A DNA stretch of 42,500 nt from Chrysomallon squamiferum (GCA_012295275.1 CM022665.1:440873-483372), one strand, 5' to 3'; shown: positions 26,301 to 37,159, numbered from the stretch's first letter. Notes: generated from the sequence alone by a model not told the origin. Made by a program: numbers and translations.

Positions 26301-29300
26301 CATCTTGTCATACTTGATACATTTGTTACAATTATATTAAAGTTTGTATGAATGTATCCTCATATGGTGTGAGTATAAGTAAAATTTACCTACTATAACA
26401 AAAACAAGTAACAAGAGCAAAGAATAGTTAGATTTAATTAAAAAGGTGAACAACATGAACAACCTGTCTGTCATGACCCTCAATTTGTAAACAGAGTAGT
26501 CTGTTTTGTCAAGGGGCATTACTCTTTGCATGCATGTTCAATAAGAATGTGAAATACCTCTTACAGGGAACTGGAAAAAAAAAAATTCACCTGAACAAAA
26601 TTTTGAAGACTTTAAACAATGACAGGAAAAGATGTGACATGAATACAAATTTACTGATACATTTTCTGTAAAAGTTTGAATATTTCAGATGAATTGTTAA
26701 AAAATATAATTTTGTTATGTTGCTGTGATGTAAAGTGAAACTATTTTTTAATAAACTAAATATTTTGTTTTCTTTAATTAAATTAAAACTAGATATTAAC
26801 AAATTGGAATATATGATACATAATTTATTAGAACCTTTGATTAACACTTAGCTGTATTGTTGTAATATTGTAAACATGACACATTTAACACTTAGCTTGT
26901 TTCTTTGTTCTGTTCTGCAGGAACCTCCTCGACCTGAATATCTTGCAACACTTCAAAACCATGAAACCATGAAGATTAATCCTATAACTGGGGTAAAGAT
27001 TTGTTAGATATTTATTCTTTATGATGTCATATATTATGACAGCACTAAGATTTCATTTAAAATAGTAGATGTTTTAAGATTAATAAAGTTTAAAAAAAGT
27101 TAAAATACTTTAATATTATTTTGATTCCGTTGAGATAAATGTTTTTTGTATTAAGAATAAAACATTTGATATTATTAAGCAGATGATTTTCATGTTTTTA
27201 GGGGTTTTTTGAAAGTGAAAAAATGTAAACTTAATAAAGATGTGTAATTACAAAATACTGTTCTTACTTGCAGATGAAAGAACCACATCTTCCATTTTGG
27301 CGTCGGAGATTTCCTGTTTTCTTGTTGTCATACACAGTTATGTTCTTCCTGGTAAGACACCAAGTAGATGACAAATACTGAATGTAAAATGATATTAAGT
27401 TTCATGTTCATAGATATGTGTTTGATATACTTAACTTTATAAACAGTAATGTAAATTACTTGAACTTAGCTCTTGCATTAATTTTTGTTATAGGTTACAA
27501 AAAAAAAGTAAGAATTGTAAAGTTTGTTTGGTTTTATTGAAATATATTTACAGCATAGTACTGCAAGATAATAAGAATGATAGCAGACTTCAAATACACA
27601 ATAGAACCTTCACTGAACATCATTTCCCTCATAACTAAAAGATTTTGCAGTTCCATGAATTATGTAGTACCAAATGTAAAACCTCTGTAAACTGAGCAAC
27701 TCTCCAACCAGAATTTGTACTTAATCCCCAGACACTGTTTTGAGGAGTTTCCTTGGACCAATAAATATTTACAACTAAATAAAATATTTCACCTATTTGA
27801 TGGTAGAAAAGTATTTCATTTTATAAATGATTTTGTTTTCAGGCAGCTCTTGCGATTGCGTCTGTAATTGGAGTAATAGCTTACAGAGTGTCCATATTGG
27901 CAGCTCTGCAGCTGTTACCAAAGCAGGTACATGTAAACAGTACAGTTGGCACAACAACAGTGAATCTCATTTACAAGAATGCTAGTCTGGTCACCACGGT
28001 TACTGCAGCTCTCATCAACTTGGCATTCATTATTATTCTCAATTTTGTAAGTAGGTTTTGATACTGTTTGTTTATTATTTTTTTAGTTAATATTTTTGGA
28101 GTTGTTGATTTTGATTAGAACACTGGCTGTGCATCCTGATTTACCAACAGAAATTTTCTAAATGTTGTTAGCAGTTACTTTCTTAATAAAATGTTTGTGT
28201 ATTACACTGATATCTGATTTCAGATATACGGCTACTTGGCTTTTTGGCTCACTGACTGGGAATGTCTGAGAACACAGAGTGAATATGACAACAGCATCAC
28301 AATCAAACTGTTTGCTCTCCAGTTCTGTAACTACTTCTCCTCTATTGTCTACATAGCCTTCTTCAAAGGAAGGTGAGAAATTGTTTCTGTACTGAATAAA
28401 ATGAATTACTGTGCTAGCCTGATTGGTTCACATTAGGTCCCAGATCTTCAGGTGGTAATGGAAAGTCTTAACATAATTTCAACTACTTTTCTGTATTTAA
28501 ATGTTACAAATGTGTAAGTTTAAATCTAATGTATTGAATGAATCAGTACTGGTATATGAAACTGAATGATATAATGTTTGTTTTCTCAGATTTGTTGGAA
28601 GACCAGGAAAGTATAGGACAATTTTTGGTGCAAGGCAAGAAGAGGTTAGTGATTTTTCAAATTAAATATATTTTCAGTTTGGAAGATATTTTTCTTCATT
28701 TATTATTTTGATATATTACATTTTATGACAAGATATTTATCCCCTAGAATCACATTTTAAGTCTTTTTTTTCTGTTTTCATTTAAAAAAAATTATTGTTA
28801 CAGGATGAGAAAATTAATTTTTTGAAACATTTTTATTGCAGTGTGAGGCTGGAGGCTGTCTAATTGAACTCTGTATCCAGTTGGCCATTATAATGATAGG
28901 AAAACAACTCATTCAAAACAACTTCATTGAAATTGTCCTACCGTATGTACTGCTGTGTTTCTCAAATCTTAACATACCTACACAAAAATGTTGTCCTTCT
29001 GCAAAAAATATGAAATGTACAAGACAGAAGCAGTTGATATATATTAACTGATAAATTTCATTTCAGTATCAGAATATAAGAGAAACATTGTCATTTGTGT
29101 TACAGGTTGATGATGATGATGATGATGATATATAATTAAAAAACAACACCCCCCCCCCAGAAATGCAAATACTTGCTGTCTCAGAATTCTTTAAATCAGA
29201 TACCAAACATACTATTTATTTTACCACAGATTTACTATAAAATAGTTTCATTGTTTTCATAAAAAAATGTCATAATATATTGTTGCTGTTTTCATGGGTT

Positions 29301-32300
29301 TTGGTTTTTTTTTTAGAAAGAATAAGAAAAAACCCACAAATTATTATGAAATTAGAAGATTAAATGGGTAACATTATATATAAATATGATTAGAAAAACT
29401 GTAAATAATGTCTCATAGAGCAGAGTAAATAATGTCACATAAATGTTCCTGAAGCTAAATTATTATTTGAGATGTTTGAATCTCATCATTATCTGCAATA
29501 TGTAATTAAATATATAAATCATCATTTATTTCAGAAAATTAATTAAATTTATCAAGAGGAAAATGTCAAAAGAAACAAAGGAACAAAAACTGGCTAAGAC
29601 ACCCTGGGAAAAAGACCTAAAACTGCAGTCAGCTCAGAGCACATCTCTCTTCTACGAGTATCTGGAAATGGGTTTGTTCTGCTTCTAATTCTGATTATTA
29701 TATAATTATTACACTGGCAGTGTTTTCATCTTATCATTTAATGTAAAAATGTTGTTTGACATTTTGTACTTTCACACTAGCATGTCAGCTTCCATTGTAT
29801 CTATTTATTATTGTTTTTAAATACACACTGTCATGTTACATTTCCATGTAGTCTGTTTTATCTTTTCCTTAAAAATATCTATATATAGAAATATAAAAAT
29901 CTTTTATTGTGAAAACAATGATAACTTTATTAATCTTTTATATTTCCTTTACACTTTTCCCTAATTTATCTATTTTGAAAACAATTAAAATATATATATA
30001 TTTATTTTTTTTTTTAAATATTTTAATTTAATTATTAAAAATTGTTTTTTTTTTTTTTTTTTTTTTTTCCAGTTATACAGTTTGGTTTCCTCACCATCTT
30101 CTGTGCAGCATTTCCTCTTGCACCTTTGTTTTCACTTCTGAACAACATCATAGAGATACGCACTGACGCTCTCAAATTCATTACACATCTTCAGCGACCC
30201 ATGGCTGAGAGGGCTGCCACTATTGGTATAATACAGTTTTTTGTAAACTGAGTAAAATAGTTTTTGAAAGGCTTCAGTACATTATGTGTTATATATAAGG
30301 ATGGATTTACAAATACAGACAAGTATTTTTTAGTGTAATTTGAAAAGAGACTTCATTATTGCATGTTATCACCCAGTTGTTTGTTGAATTTAGCTTAAAC
30401 AATTTGTCTGGTATAGGTAATTAAAAATTATTCTCAAACATATCCTTATCTCAGGTCAGTTTAACCAATTATGATTAACTAATTCTGAACAATTTGTTCA
30501 TTTGATATTATGGGTTATTTTTTATTTTTTATTTTTTTTTTTATTTCTTTTGTTCTTTTCTTAATAGCATTTATGTTACAATAATGTTATATTTTTTTTA
30601 ATTTATTTTTTATTTTAGTTATTTTTTATTTTCATTTTTTATTTTCTTAATGTTTTTATTGTTACATTTATTTTACTTTTTATTTTATTATTATTTGTTT
30701 TAAATTAATCAAGGAATTTAATTATTTAATTTTCAGGTATCTGGTACAGTGTTCTCTATGGTATTTCAAGAATTGCTATTTTATCAAATGTAAGTTAAGA
30801 TATTTTCTGAAATATTAAGAGACAAGCTTAGTGCACATTTTTCTTCAAATTTTAAAACTGTTACACAAATGTTAAAATAAGAGATGCCAGAAAATAAAAA
30901 CATTTTTATAAATTTTCATATAATAAAAAGAATTCTGTTTTGTTAAGAATATTTAAAAATGTTTTAAATTCAATTAGTAGTCCCTTTAATTTTCAAAAAC
31001 ATCAGTAAAGATTAGCTAGGTGAACAAAATCAGACAAATTTGTAAAATTATAACTTACTAATTTTATTAAGTATGTGTAATTTAAAAACAGTCATGTTTC
31101 AAGAAAGTTGGCATCAGTTAAAACAATGATATTGTTATTAATAGTTGGTGATAAAATTAACTGATATATAAATCTCACTGTATGTTTGATTATTTTATTA
31201 ATGAATGATTCTTATTTGTTTTTATGTTCTTGTTTTTCCTGTTATTGTATTGTTTGGATTGATAACTTTATGTTTTTACATTCTAGGCTTTTATTATTGC
31301 CTTGACATCTGATGCAATACCACGTTTGGTGTACCAGCTACGATACAGTGAAGATGGCAGTTTGAAAGGCTACATCAACTTTACACTGTCATACTTCAAC
31401 ACTTCAGACTTTCAGGACGGTCATGGGCCTGAACCTAGCCTGATGGGAGATGTGGAGATCTGCAGGTAAGTAATTTCTGTTTTTGTCTCTTTCAGTGATT
31501 TTGACCTGAACTTGACAGTTTCAGTGTTGCAGCATACTGAGTTAGAACAGAACTGTTAATTATTTATCACGTTCAGTATAATGTTTGGATTTCATCTGCT
31601 AAAACCATGATTAAACTTTTTGCATTACATACCCCAGTAATGAAAAAATAAAATTTTAAATAAATATTTAATGTATTTATGAAAGTTTGTTAATTATTTT
31701 TTTAATAGATACATCATATGAGCTACCTGTACGTGTGTATTATTCTTTTATTTTCAAGTACCAAAATGTTAATTTTTAAAATTGTAAAAATGTTATTAAA
31801 AAACAGATACCTACTTGATATTATTTAAACATATGTCAAGATATTTTCTCTTATTTTAAATATTTCATTTAAAGATGATTTTGTCTTACAGGTATAGAGA
31901 TTTCCGGAATCCACCATGGCATTATGACAGAGAATACCGGAGATCAGAGGTTTTCTGGCACATCTTGGCAGCACAGCTTGCTTTTGTTCTTGTCTTTGAG
32001 GTTTGTTTTTCCCATTTCTTTTATTTTCTGAACAGTGCTACTTGTTTGTTACTGAATTAATCAATAATGCATTATTAATACATAGATTGTTATTATTGTA
32101 ATCTTGTTGCTGCATATTTAATGTGTGTCAAACATTAAAATATTTAATATTTAGTCTTGATAGTATTTCTTTTTAGGGTGATGTTATTCTTATTAGTCTT
32201 TTCAGTTGTCTTGGGGTTGTTGAATTTTTTTTGTTATTTTTTTACAAATGTTTTTGTCACTTATTTATTCATGAATTTTAACTCATTCTAATCATGCAGA

Positions 32301-32830
32301 CCTTATATTAAGTGATCATTGATTTAATAAATTAATATTATTACAGTATTATGTGCATAAGAATAATATTACTGTTGTGAGTGTAATCAGATAGACATCA
32401 GAACTGTAGAGTTTGTTAGAATTAAATTATCATCATAAATTTAATATCATTTTATTCTGGTGTATTAGGATAAAATCATTGTCATCAATTTAATCAAAAT
32501 TAATTTTAAAAAGATTTAATCTCAGATTCTGACATCACTGTTATTTATTTTCAGAATGCCATTGTTGTGATCACTGGCCTGATAGCATGGATGATACCAG
32601 ATATGCCAGCAGTTGTCCGAGAACAAATCCGAAGAGAAGCTTATGTAACAAATGAAATCATACTTAGTACAGAACTGAAAAGAGCCCAGGAGGGTCTTAT
32701 GAATCACACTGAGGGCAGCAGGGAGGATCTGGAACTGAGGTATTCTCCAAAGTTATCTGATGAAGATATTCAGGTTGATGTTACACACAGAAAACCTGAC
32801 GCCAACACAGAACCAAGAACATATATTTAA
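2994..32830 (+). CDS. ANO7-like: Anoctamin (TMEM16 family) calcium-activated channel/lipid scramblase, 26 coding exons
   Basis: Anoctamins are homodimeric ten-helix membrane proteins that conduct chloride or scramble lipids when calcium binds. Exons joined at GT-AG sites in matching phase: 2994-3048, 10976-11058, 14854-15006, 16077-16172, 16662-16706, 20543-20560, 20757-20795, 22797-22945, 23469-23587, 23876-23931, 24262-24365, 24628-24762, 25049-25206, 25317-25399, 26921-26992, 27274-27351, 27843-28046, 28224-28372, 28590-28644, 28842-28942, 29535-29671, 30073-30225, 30737-30789, 31287-31465, 31892-32000, 32555-32830. The sum is 2859 nt, or 952 aa plus TAA, normal for the family. Calcium-site residues are N643/E647, E692/E695 and E724/D728. 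Family-typical stretches include EYFGEK, FAWLGFY, FFKGRFVGRPG and NNIIEIR. Paralogue choice is tentative: the middle reads like ANO7, while helix 6 and the last loop read like ANO1/2. Membership of the family is near certain; exact small exons and the start are less so. Confidence 0.96.
3264..3293. repeat. (TA)n microsatellite
   Basis: About 14 uninterrupted TA units within the first anoctamin intron. Confidence 0.95.
4145..5035. repeat. Inverted-repeat pair (about 65-80 bp arms, 0.75 kb apart)
   Basis: The arm at 4145-4224 and the reverse complement of 4971-5035 share GGGTAT, a run of A, AGAAGAAATGGCA.TAT and GGAAAAAATGG.ACCT.G. They are diverged by eye to roughly 80 percent over the core. 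Between them lie a (CA)20 run (4491-4531) and a (TA)n run (4719-4742). They may be terminal repeats of a non-autonomous element or two opposite copies of a dispersed repeat. A similar piece (GGAAAATGGCATCTATTCAAA, near 14089) favours the dispersed-repeat reading. Confidence 0.55.
4491..4531. repeat. (CA)n microsatellite
   Basis: About 20 CA units followed by a degenerate CA/TA-rich tail to 4560. Overlapping open frames on both strands are only translations of this repeat. Confidence 0.95.
5496..5583 (+). CDS. Anoctamin alternative first coding exon, version B
   Basis: The ATG at 5496 is preceded by an in-frame TGA at 5487-5489 and reads [17 protein letters not shown] and onward for 29 codons, to a strong donor (CT|GTAAGT) at 5583. 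The exon leaves one base (T), the same phase as version A, so it also splices in frame to 10976, making Cys instead of Gly at the junction. The product would be 963 aa. It contains a small internal duplication (THRDSN / THQDSN). No acceptor is obvious just upstream, so it looks like a first exon with its own promoter. It is inferred from sequence only. Confidence 0.6.
7396..7439. repeat. (CA)n microsatellite
   Basis: About 22 CA units inside intron 1 of the anoctamin gene. Confidence 0.95.
8840..9000 (+). repeat. Purine-rich tract (about 160 bp) followed by (CA)n
   Basis: The + strand is almost entirely A and G, with repeated GGAAA, GAAAC and AAAGAAA blocks, and runs up to a (CA)n at 9043-9064. 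Open frames on the - strand here are low-complexity Phe/Ser/Leu translations and are not genes. Confidence 0.8.
10976..16706 (+). CDS. Anoctamin exons 2-5: N-terminal cytoplasmic (dimerisation) domain
   Basis: Exons 10976-11058, 14854-15006, 16077-16172 and 16662-16706 encode residues 19-144. The first is a Gly/Asp-rich linker. The second carries the family signature [19 protein letters not shown] followed by a charged helix. The third reads [20 protein letters not shown], matching the conserved KIHAPW-type strand-helix of the anoctamin N-terminal domain, and ends in RIPMKQ. Junctions are all phase 0 after the first. Introns between them are 3.8, 1.1 and 0.5 kb. The domain assignment is solid; the Gly/Asp linker exon is supported by splice sites and phase alone. 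Confidence 0.93.
11059..14853. other. Anoctamin intron 2, mostly featureless
   Basis: It contains (TG)n at 11571-11597, a more complex segment at 12490-12960 with an unassigned 85-codon open frame on the - strand, and the candidate microexon at 14769. Otherwise it is AT-rich sequence with no recognisable element. Confidence 0.5.
14769..14783 (+). CDS. Possible 15-nt optional microexon of the anoctamin
   Basis: TTTGTTACAG | GCATCTAATCGTCAG | GTAATT is a textbook acceptor and donor around exactly five codons (ASNRQ). It sits 70 bases before the exon at 14854, at a phase-0 junction, so inclusion would add five residues without shifting the frame. Short GT/AG pairs occur by chance in AT-rich introns, so this is only a candidate, left out of the 952-aa count. 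Confidence 0.35.
18664..18976. mobile_element. Possible MITE bounded by short inverted repeats
   Basis: Left TTCCGGTTTCAGC and right GCTAAAACCGGATT are inverted copies (TCCGGTTTcAGC against TCCGGTTTtAGC) about 300 bp apart. They flank a non-coding core with a locally CpG-bearing right end. The inverted match is only about 12 bp with one mismatch, so chance is possible. No target-site duplication was established. Confidence 0.3.
20271..20315. repeat. (GT)n microsatellite
   Basis: About 18 GT units with a slightly impure 3' end, 230 bases upstream of the 18-nt microexon. Confidence 0.95.
20543..20560 (+). CDS. Anoctamin 18-nt microexon (exon 6)
   Basis: AATTTTAG precedes CGGGAAGCTGAACAAGTG, which is followed by the strong donor GTAAGA. 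It encodes REAEQV, continuing the charged helix ...IKDKYEDWE from the previous exon. Phase is 0 on both sides, so the frame holds with or without it. It lies between a 3.8-kb and a 0.2-kb intron. The peptide fits its position well, but a length of 18 nt leaves room for chance. Confidence 0.55.
20757..23931 (+). CDS. Anoctamin exons 7-10: end of cytoplasmic domain
   Basis: Exons 20757-20795, 22797-22945, 23469-23587 and 23876-23931 encode residues 151-271. Readable family landmarks are [20 protein letters not shown], then [16 protein letters not shown], the counterpart of the conserved ...TRSxIVyeIL segment, and the short exon ending [11 protein letters not shown], matching the conserved GVYxAAYPLHDG. 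Donors and acceptors are canonical, and the split codons (L213, G253) are restored exactly. The exon at 20757 (13 codons) is the least family-like part and may differ between isoforms. Confidence 0.92.
20796..22796. other. Anoctamin intron 7, nothing recognised
   Basis: About 2 kb of AT-rich intron with T-runs near 21260. No exon, repeat family or RNA gene is recognisable. The open frame that begins at 20771 is the exon at 20757-20795 read in the wrong frame and through the intron. Confidence 0.5.
24262..25399 (+). CDS. Anoctamin exons 11-14: pre-TM1 region, TM1, cysteine-rich outer loop, TM2
   Basis: Exons 24262-24365, 24628-24762, 25049-25206 and 25317-25399 encode residues 272-431. The first ends [14 protein letters not shown], the conserved entry to the membrane. 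TM1 spans about 313-346. The outer loop holds five cysteines (355, 363, 366, 370, 379) in the pattern C-x7-C-x2-C-x3-C-x8-C, typical of anoctamins and expected to form disulphides. TM2 spans about 391-411 and is followed by EFWKRR, the usual cytoplasmic stop. The cytoplasmic end [12 protein letters not shown] precedes a 1.5-kb intron carrying a LINE fragment. Confidence 0.96.
25711..26215 (+). pseudogene. Fragment of a LINE (non-LTR retrotransposon) reverse-transcriptase ORF, C-terminal end
   Basis: A 154-codon open frame carries [15 protein letters not shown], then [21 protein letters not shown]. The latter is a CPxC-x-H-x-C-like zinc-binding motif typical of the extreme C-terminus of invertebrate LINE ORF2 proteins. 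No reverse-transcriptase or endonuclease core is present upstream. After the stop at about 26173 another frame continues as [13 protein letters not shown], suggesting a frameshift near the end. It lies in sense orientation inside intron 14 of the anoctamin. It is a 5'-truncated, dead copy, the usual outcome of LINE insertion. The exact LINE clade cannot be decided from this piece. Confidence 0.8.
26921..28372 (+). CDS. Anoctamin exons 15-18: TM2-TM3 loop, TM3, TM4, TM5
   Basis: Exons 26921-26992, 27274-27351, 27843-28046 and 28224-28372 encode residues 432-598. The loop reads EPPRPEY...INPITG...EPHLPF and lacks the long basic insertion I associate with ANO1, one reason to favour an ANO7-like label. 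TM3 is near 468-497, TM4 near 529-560 and TM5 near 574-596 (ending AFFKG). Two N-glycosylation sequons (N513, N527) fall in the TM3-TM4 loop, which faces outward in the family topology. Confidence 0.95.
28590..30789 (+). CDS. Anoctamin exons 19-23: TM6-TM8 with the calcium-binding site
   Basis: Exons 28590-28644, 28842-28942, 29535-29671, 30073-30225 and 30737-30789 encode residues 600-765. RFVGRPGKY and [12 protein letters not shown] lead into TM6. The motif QNNFIE supplies N643 and E647, EYLE supplies E692 and E695, and NNIIEIRTD supplies E724 and D728. These correspond to N650/E654, E702/E705 and E734/D738 of mouse TMEM16A, with the same spacing inside each pair. A complete site implies calcium gating, though channel versus scramblase activity cannot be told from this. 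The exon at 30073 follows a long T-run acceptor tract. Confidence 0.97.
29107..29131. repeat. (GAT)n microsatellite
   Basis: About seven GAT units followed by ATATA, and a run of nine C shortly after (near 29150), in an anoctamin intron. Confidence 0.9.
31287..32830 (+). CDS. Anoctamin exons 24-26: TM9, outer loop, TM10, C-terminal tail, stop
   Basis: Exons 31287-31465, 31892-32000 and 32555-32830 encode residues 766-952. TM9 reads [18 protein letters not shown]. The following outer loop has sequons at N796 and N803 and the stretch [10 protein letters not shown], close to my recollection of ANO1. TM10 spans about 846-873 and ends AWMIPDMP, matching the conserved xxxPDxP. The cytoplasmic tail of about 80 residues is charged and shorter than that of ANO1. 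TAA is at 32828-32830. Confidence 0.96.
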
Positions 32831-33680
32831 CAGCAGCTAAAATAGTTTTTGTTAAAACTTCCTTGAGATTGTATTTCATGTGGTATAATGGATTTTCTTA
32901 CAGGTAGGAAAAATCAACAGGTGACATATTCTCCACAATTTCATGATGATTTTTAGCAAACTTAAACAACCTATTATAACACCTTTGATACTTTTTTTTT
33001 TGTTTTCTTTTTTTAAATAACAAAATGGAATTTGTTATTAGGAAGTTGGTTTGTGGAAAGTATTATTTTTATAATTTTTAGATATTTTAACAAAAATGTT
33101 TTAGCAAATGAGATAAAAAAGCAGTGAAAGAGGATTGATTTCCTTAAAACAGTCATCACTCACTGTCATGTCACAATAACTGAATCTCTTGTGTTGTTAT
33201 ACTTAATCTTTGTGTTTTGTAGATGTATTCTGATTTGAGTATTTCTTACTCAGTATATATCTTTTAGCTTAGTTTAATCATTAATACTAGATCTGATTTG
33301 CTTTTGTTTAATTATAGGACTTTGAAATTTTTATGCTATTACAAATTATAAAATTTGTAAAATTTGTCATTTAATTTAAATTACATGTAATTTAACTATT
33401 ATTTTTTAAAACAGTATATAATATTTGCAGTATGCTTTTTATATATATATATATATATATGAGTTCTTTTACCCCCAGCGAATAGCTGCAAAATAAAAAT
33501 GCATTTTAAAACGTCTAAAGTGATGTTTTTAAAAAAATATTTTAAACACATTCTAAAATAACTCTTAATCATTAATACAATAATAATTAATATTGGTTGC
33601 ATTCAATTATATATTTTATTAATTATTATTAATTATTAATACTAAACATTTTATTATTTTTTTTTTTTAACAATGTTTTA
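32831..33680 (+). other. Probable anoctamin 3' untranslated region/downstream sequence
   Basis: AT-rich sequence after the stop. The first AATAAA hexamer found is at 33492-33497, with a further one at 33878. A (TA)n run sits at 33436-33461. Which signal is used cannot be told without transcripts. Confidence 0.4.
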
Positions 33681-35720
33681 TTTATTATATTTTGAGAATT
33701 AGGACAGTAACTAATTCTTCAAAACAAATGAGATTATATTTTATACTGTTTTACTATGTAACATAAATTAATTTTATATGCATTACTACATAATGTTTTA
33801 GTTATATGACAGAAATGGAACAAATTTAAAGAAACAGACAGATAAATGTTGTGTGTGTTTAAATTTAATTACAATTCAATAAAAATATGCAATTAAAAAC
33901 ATTATTAATTACTGGCAGAAAAAATATGCATTTGTATAGTTTTAGTCAGCATTTAAAAAAAATTTAATTTTTATTTCAATAATAATTGAAAAAGAACTGA
34001 ATTGTTTGTGTTATTTTACTTAAAATTTGTTTTTATGATCGTTATGATCTCAAACTGCAACCTTTCTCATAACAGCATCACGACATTCATTGTTTTAGGG
34101 TTTGTGGAATAAAGCAGCGAATATTTTCAAGCTCAGTAATAATAACCAGTTGTTGACAGGTGAATGTATTATGTTTATATATATATAAATATATAATTAT
34201 AACTGTTGTTTAAAACATGTTTTATGGGATTGTTTTTTTTTATCAAATTTAATATTTTTTTAAAAAGATAACATTTATTCTGCATCTTAATACAAATAAT
34301 CTTTTTTTTTTTGAAAAATATTTTCTTAATCAGAATTTTTAATATATATATATATATATATATGTATGTTTGTATAATTATTTTTTTTTTTATTGTTATT
34401 ATTATTATTTTTTTTTTTTTTTTAAAATGAATTTATTTATTATATTTTGAGGATTATTTTTTTTTTTGTATTTGATATTAAAATTAATTGTCAGTTTATT
34501 TTTTACACTGTTTACTATGAACAAAACCTATTAAAAATTATCTTATTTTTAGGGAATGTTTTGGGATTTTAAAGAAAAATTATTTCCTCCACAGTATATT
34601 TAAAGACTGGAGTAATATGTCAGTAATTTGTTTAAAACATTGTTAAAAAAAAAAAAAACATGTTTTTGCAATTCATTATACTGAATCAGTATATAACTGG
34701 ATACATTTGTATAAAATTAGTCAGTGACTTAAAAAATTTTAAAATTTCATAAACAAATTTCAGAACTAAATTATATTGTTATTTTCTTAAAATAATGACT
34801 TTAAATCACTAAATAATTAAAACTGCAACCGTTTCCTCATCACAGCTTCTGGAGTTGAATTCATTGTTTTAAGGTTTTATGGAATAAAGCTCTTTTGGTA
34901 TTTTTTAGTGCTCAGTAATAACCAGTTTTTGAATTATTAAATTTATTTGTTTTATTTATACATAAACATAAAATTGTAACTGTTGTTTAAAACATGTTTT
35001 ATGGGATTGTTGTTGTTTTTTATCATCTATTTAATATTTTATATAAAAGATAACATTTATTCTGCAGTCTTATATACTTATAATCTTTTTTATTTTTTAC
35101 TAAAATATTTTCCATCAAATTTTTATAAATGTTCAATTTAATGTGTCTGTATGTTTGTATAAGAATTTTGTGATAGATTGTATTTCATGTTATGTTCATA
35201 ATTTGTTAATTTTGCCATAAACAACTAATTTAAGGATACTAGTAGGAATGTTTTGGGGATTTTTGTATTTGATATTAGCATTAATTGTCAGTTCATTTTC
35301 AGTCCTTCCTCTGATAAAACCTTAAAATATTATCTTATTTTTCTGGAATGTTAGGGGATTTTTAAGAAAAAAAAATTTCCTCCACAGATAAATTAACTGA
35401 GACTGGTTCAGGTAATATGTCAGTAATTTGAATAAAAACATTGTTAAAAAAAAAAAAAAAAAAATATGTTTTTTTTTTTTTTTTATGCATTTATAAAAAA
35501 ATCAGTATATATCCTCTACAGTTAAGAAAAATTTGATATTGTTTGTGCTGTCACCAAAATTATCATAAACAAATTCTCATTCCAAATTATATAAGACATA
35601 TACAGGAAAAAACAGAGTAAAAGTTAAATAATTAAAACTGCAACAGTGTCCAATCCTCATCAGATTCTGGAGTTGAATATTGTAATTACCTGGTATCTTA
35701 TCTTTTTACATGCTCTTTTG
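33680..35720. repeat. Diverged tandem array, unit about 0.76-0.81 kb, roughly 2.7 copies
   Basis: Landmarks recur in the same order. AACTGCAAC is at 34053, 34821 and 35636. GGAATAAAGC is at 34107 and 34881. GTTTAAAACATGTTTTATGG is near 34209 and 34986. GTATTTGATATTA is near 34468 and 35265. TAATATGTCAGTAATTTG is near 34614 and 35413. Spacings are about 768-815 bases. Copies differ by many substitutions and by A/T-run lengths, so the duplication is old. It starts about 0.85 kb downstream of the anoctamin stop and encodes no protein. Confidence 0.85.
34108..34113 (+). terminator. Candidate AATAAA poly(A) signal in tandem unit 1 (repeated at 34883-34888)
   Basis: GGAATAAAGC occurs at equivalent positions in two tandem copies, preceded in each by a TTCATTGTTTTA.GGTTT stretch. 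These could be alternative polyadenylation sites for the anoctamin mRNA. AT richness makes chance hexamers common. Confidence 0.3.
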
Positions 35721-37116
35721 ATATGTTCTTTAGTGCTACCATCATAATTACTATTTTAAATTTTTTAATTTCTTTTGTTTTATTTAAAGGCAAAAATACG
35801 AATATTCATATAATATAGTATTCTTTCATCAGAAACAAGTTTCTTTCTAATACTAATAAAAAATATTGTTATTATTGTATTTTGTAGTGTGCTATTCTTC
35901 TAACCAATGAAATTGTTATAATGGGCTTTGTGCATTTATACTTTGTTCTCAAGAGATAACCATGTCCTGCTTTTACAGTTAGTAATACACATAATTCCTC
36001 TTAACAGCTGCTGTTATTAGTATTATTTTTATTATCTTCAGTAGCATTACACCCATATCACCTTTTTCACTGAACAATACATATCTAATAAAAATTAGAA
36101 ATGAAATAACAACACTTCTTGCCCACTGTTAATTAATGTATTATTTTTTGTAACAAATAATAAAGTGACAGACTTGTTCTCACAATAGATAATGCTAGTC
36201 AAGTCATCATTATTATAGCCATGACATTGCTTTTTATTATTTTGATGAATGTTAAAACTGTAAACATTGAACATTAATGTAACTGTAAAGATTATATGAT
36301 ATTGACCTAAATGTATTATCTTTTTCTTTTAACACAAAATATAAATAATCTTTTATTCTTCTGACACTAATAATATAAATGACCCATGTTTGAATTTTGT
36401 GTGTGACATTAATGTTTGTTCATAAAAAATGGTGGGAGATTTACGATTTCAGGAAAAACTGTGCACTATGTTGTTGGTGGGTGTTAAAATTAGTTCAGTG
36501 TAATAACAATAGGGGCAGATTAAGAGTTACAAAAACAGTAGTTTAGTGGAACTTTCAAGATGAAATGGGTTGATTTGTGAAGAAAAATGAAACCGATCAG
36601 CAGATATACAGATGAAGCAACCATTAGCACTTTAACTTGTAAATTGTGGATGTATTTAAAATCATCTTCAAAATGTGTCCATAAACAAGGTCCTTGATCC
36701 TGTTCATACATTTTCTTATTTTAAACAAGTAAATGAACTATATTATAACAGATAATTACTCTTTTTAAATGATTATATAGTAACTTACTGAAATATAATT
36801 TTGGTAGCTAGGTCTAAACTCAGTATATTTGCACTATGCAAATGTTTAGTTACTTGACAGTAGGTCTTTCTGTTACACTACATATCTTTATAATACCTTG
36901 TTTTGTTGCCTTGTATATTTGTATACTTCTGTTGTGAAACCACATTTACACATACTATATTTTATTTGTCTACAAATATCCTCAGTAGTAATAAAAAATA
37001 ATATTCTTATATTTTGTGTTCTTCTTTGAGTACATTATCTTCTGCTCTTGAACGTATTTAATCCAGTAGATTTATATACATATCCAAGAACTTATTATTA
37101 TACCATCTATTCTTTT

Positions 37117-37159
<43 letters not shown>

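Noticed and set aside
32522-32707. 61-codon - strand frame
   Set aside because: Antisense shadow of the last anoctamin exon.
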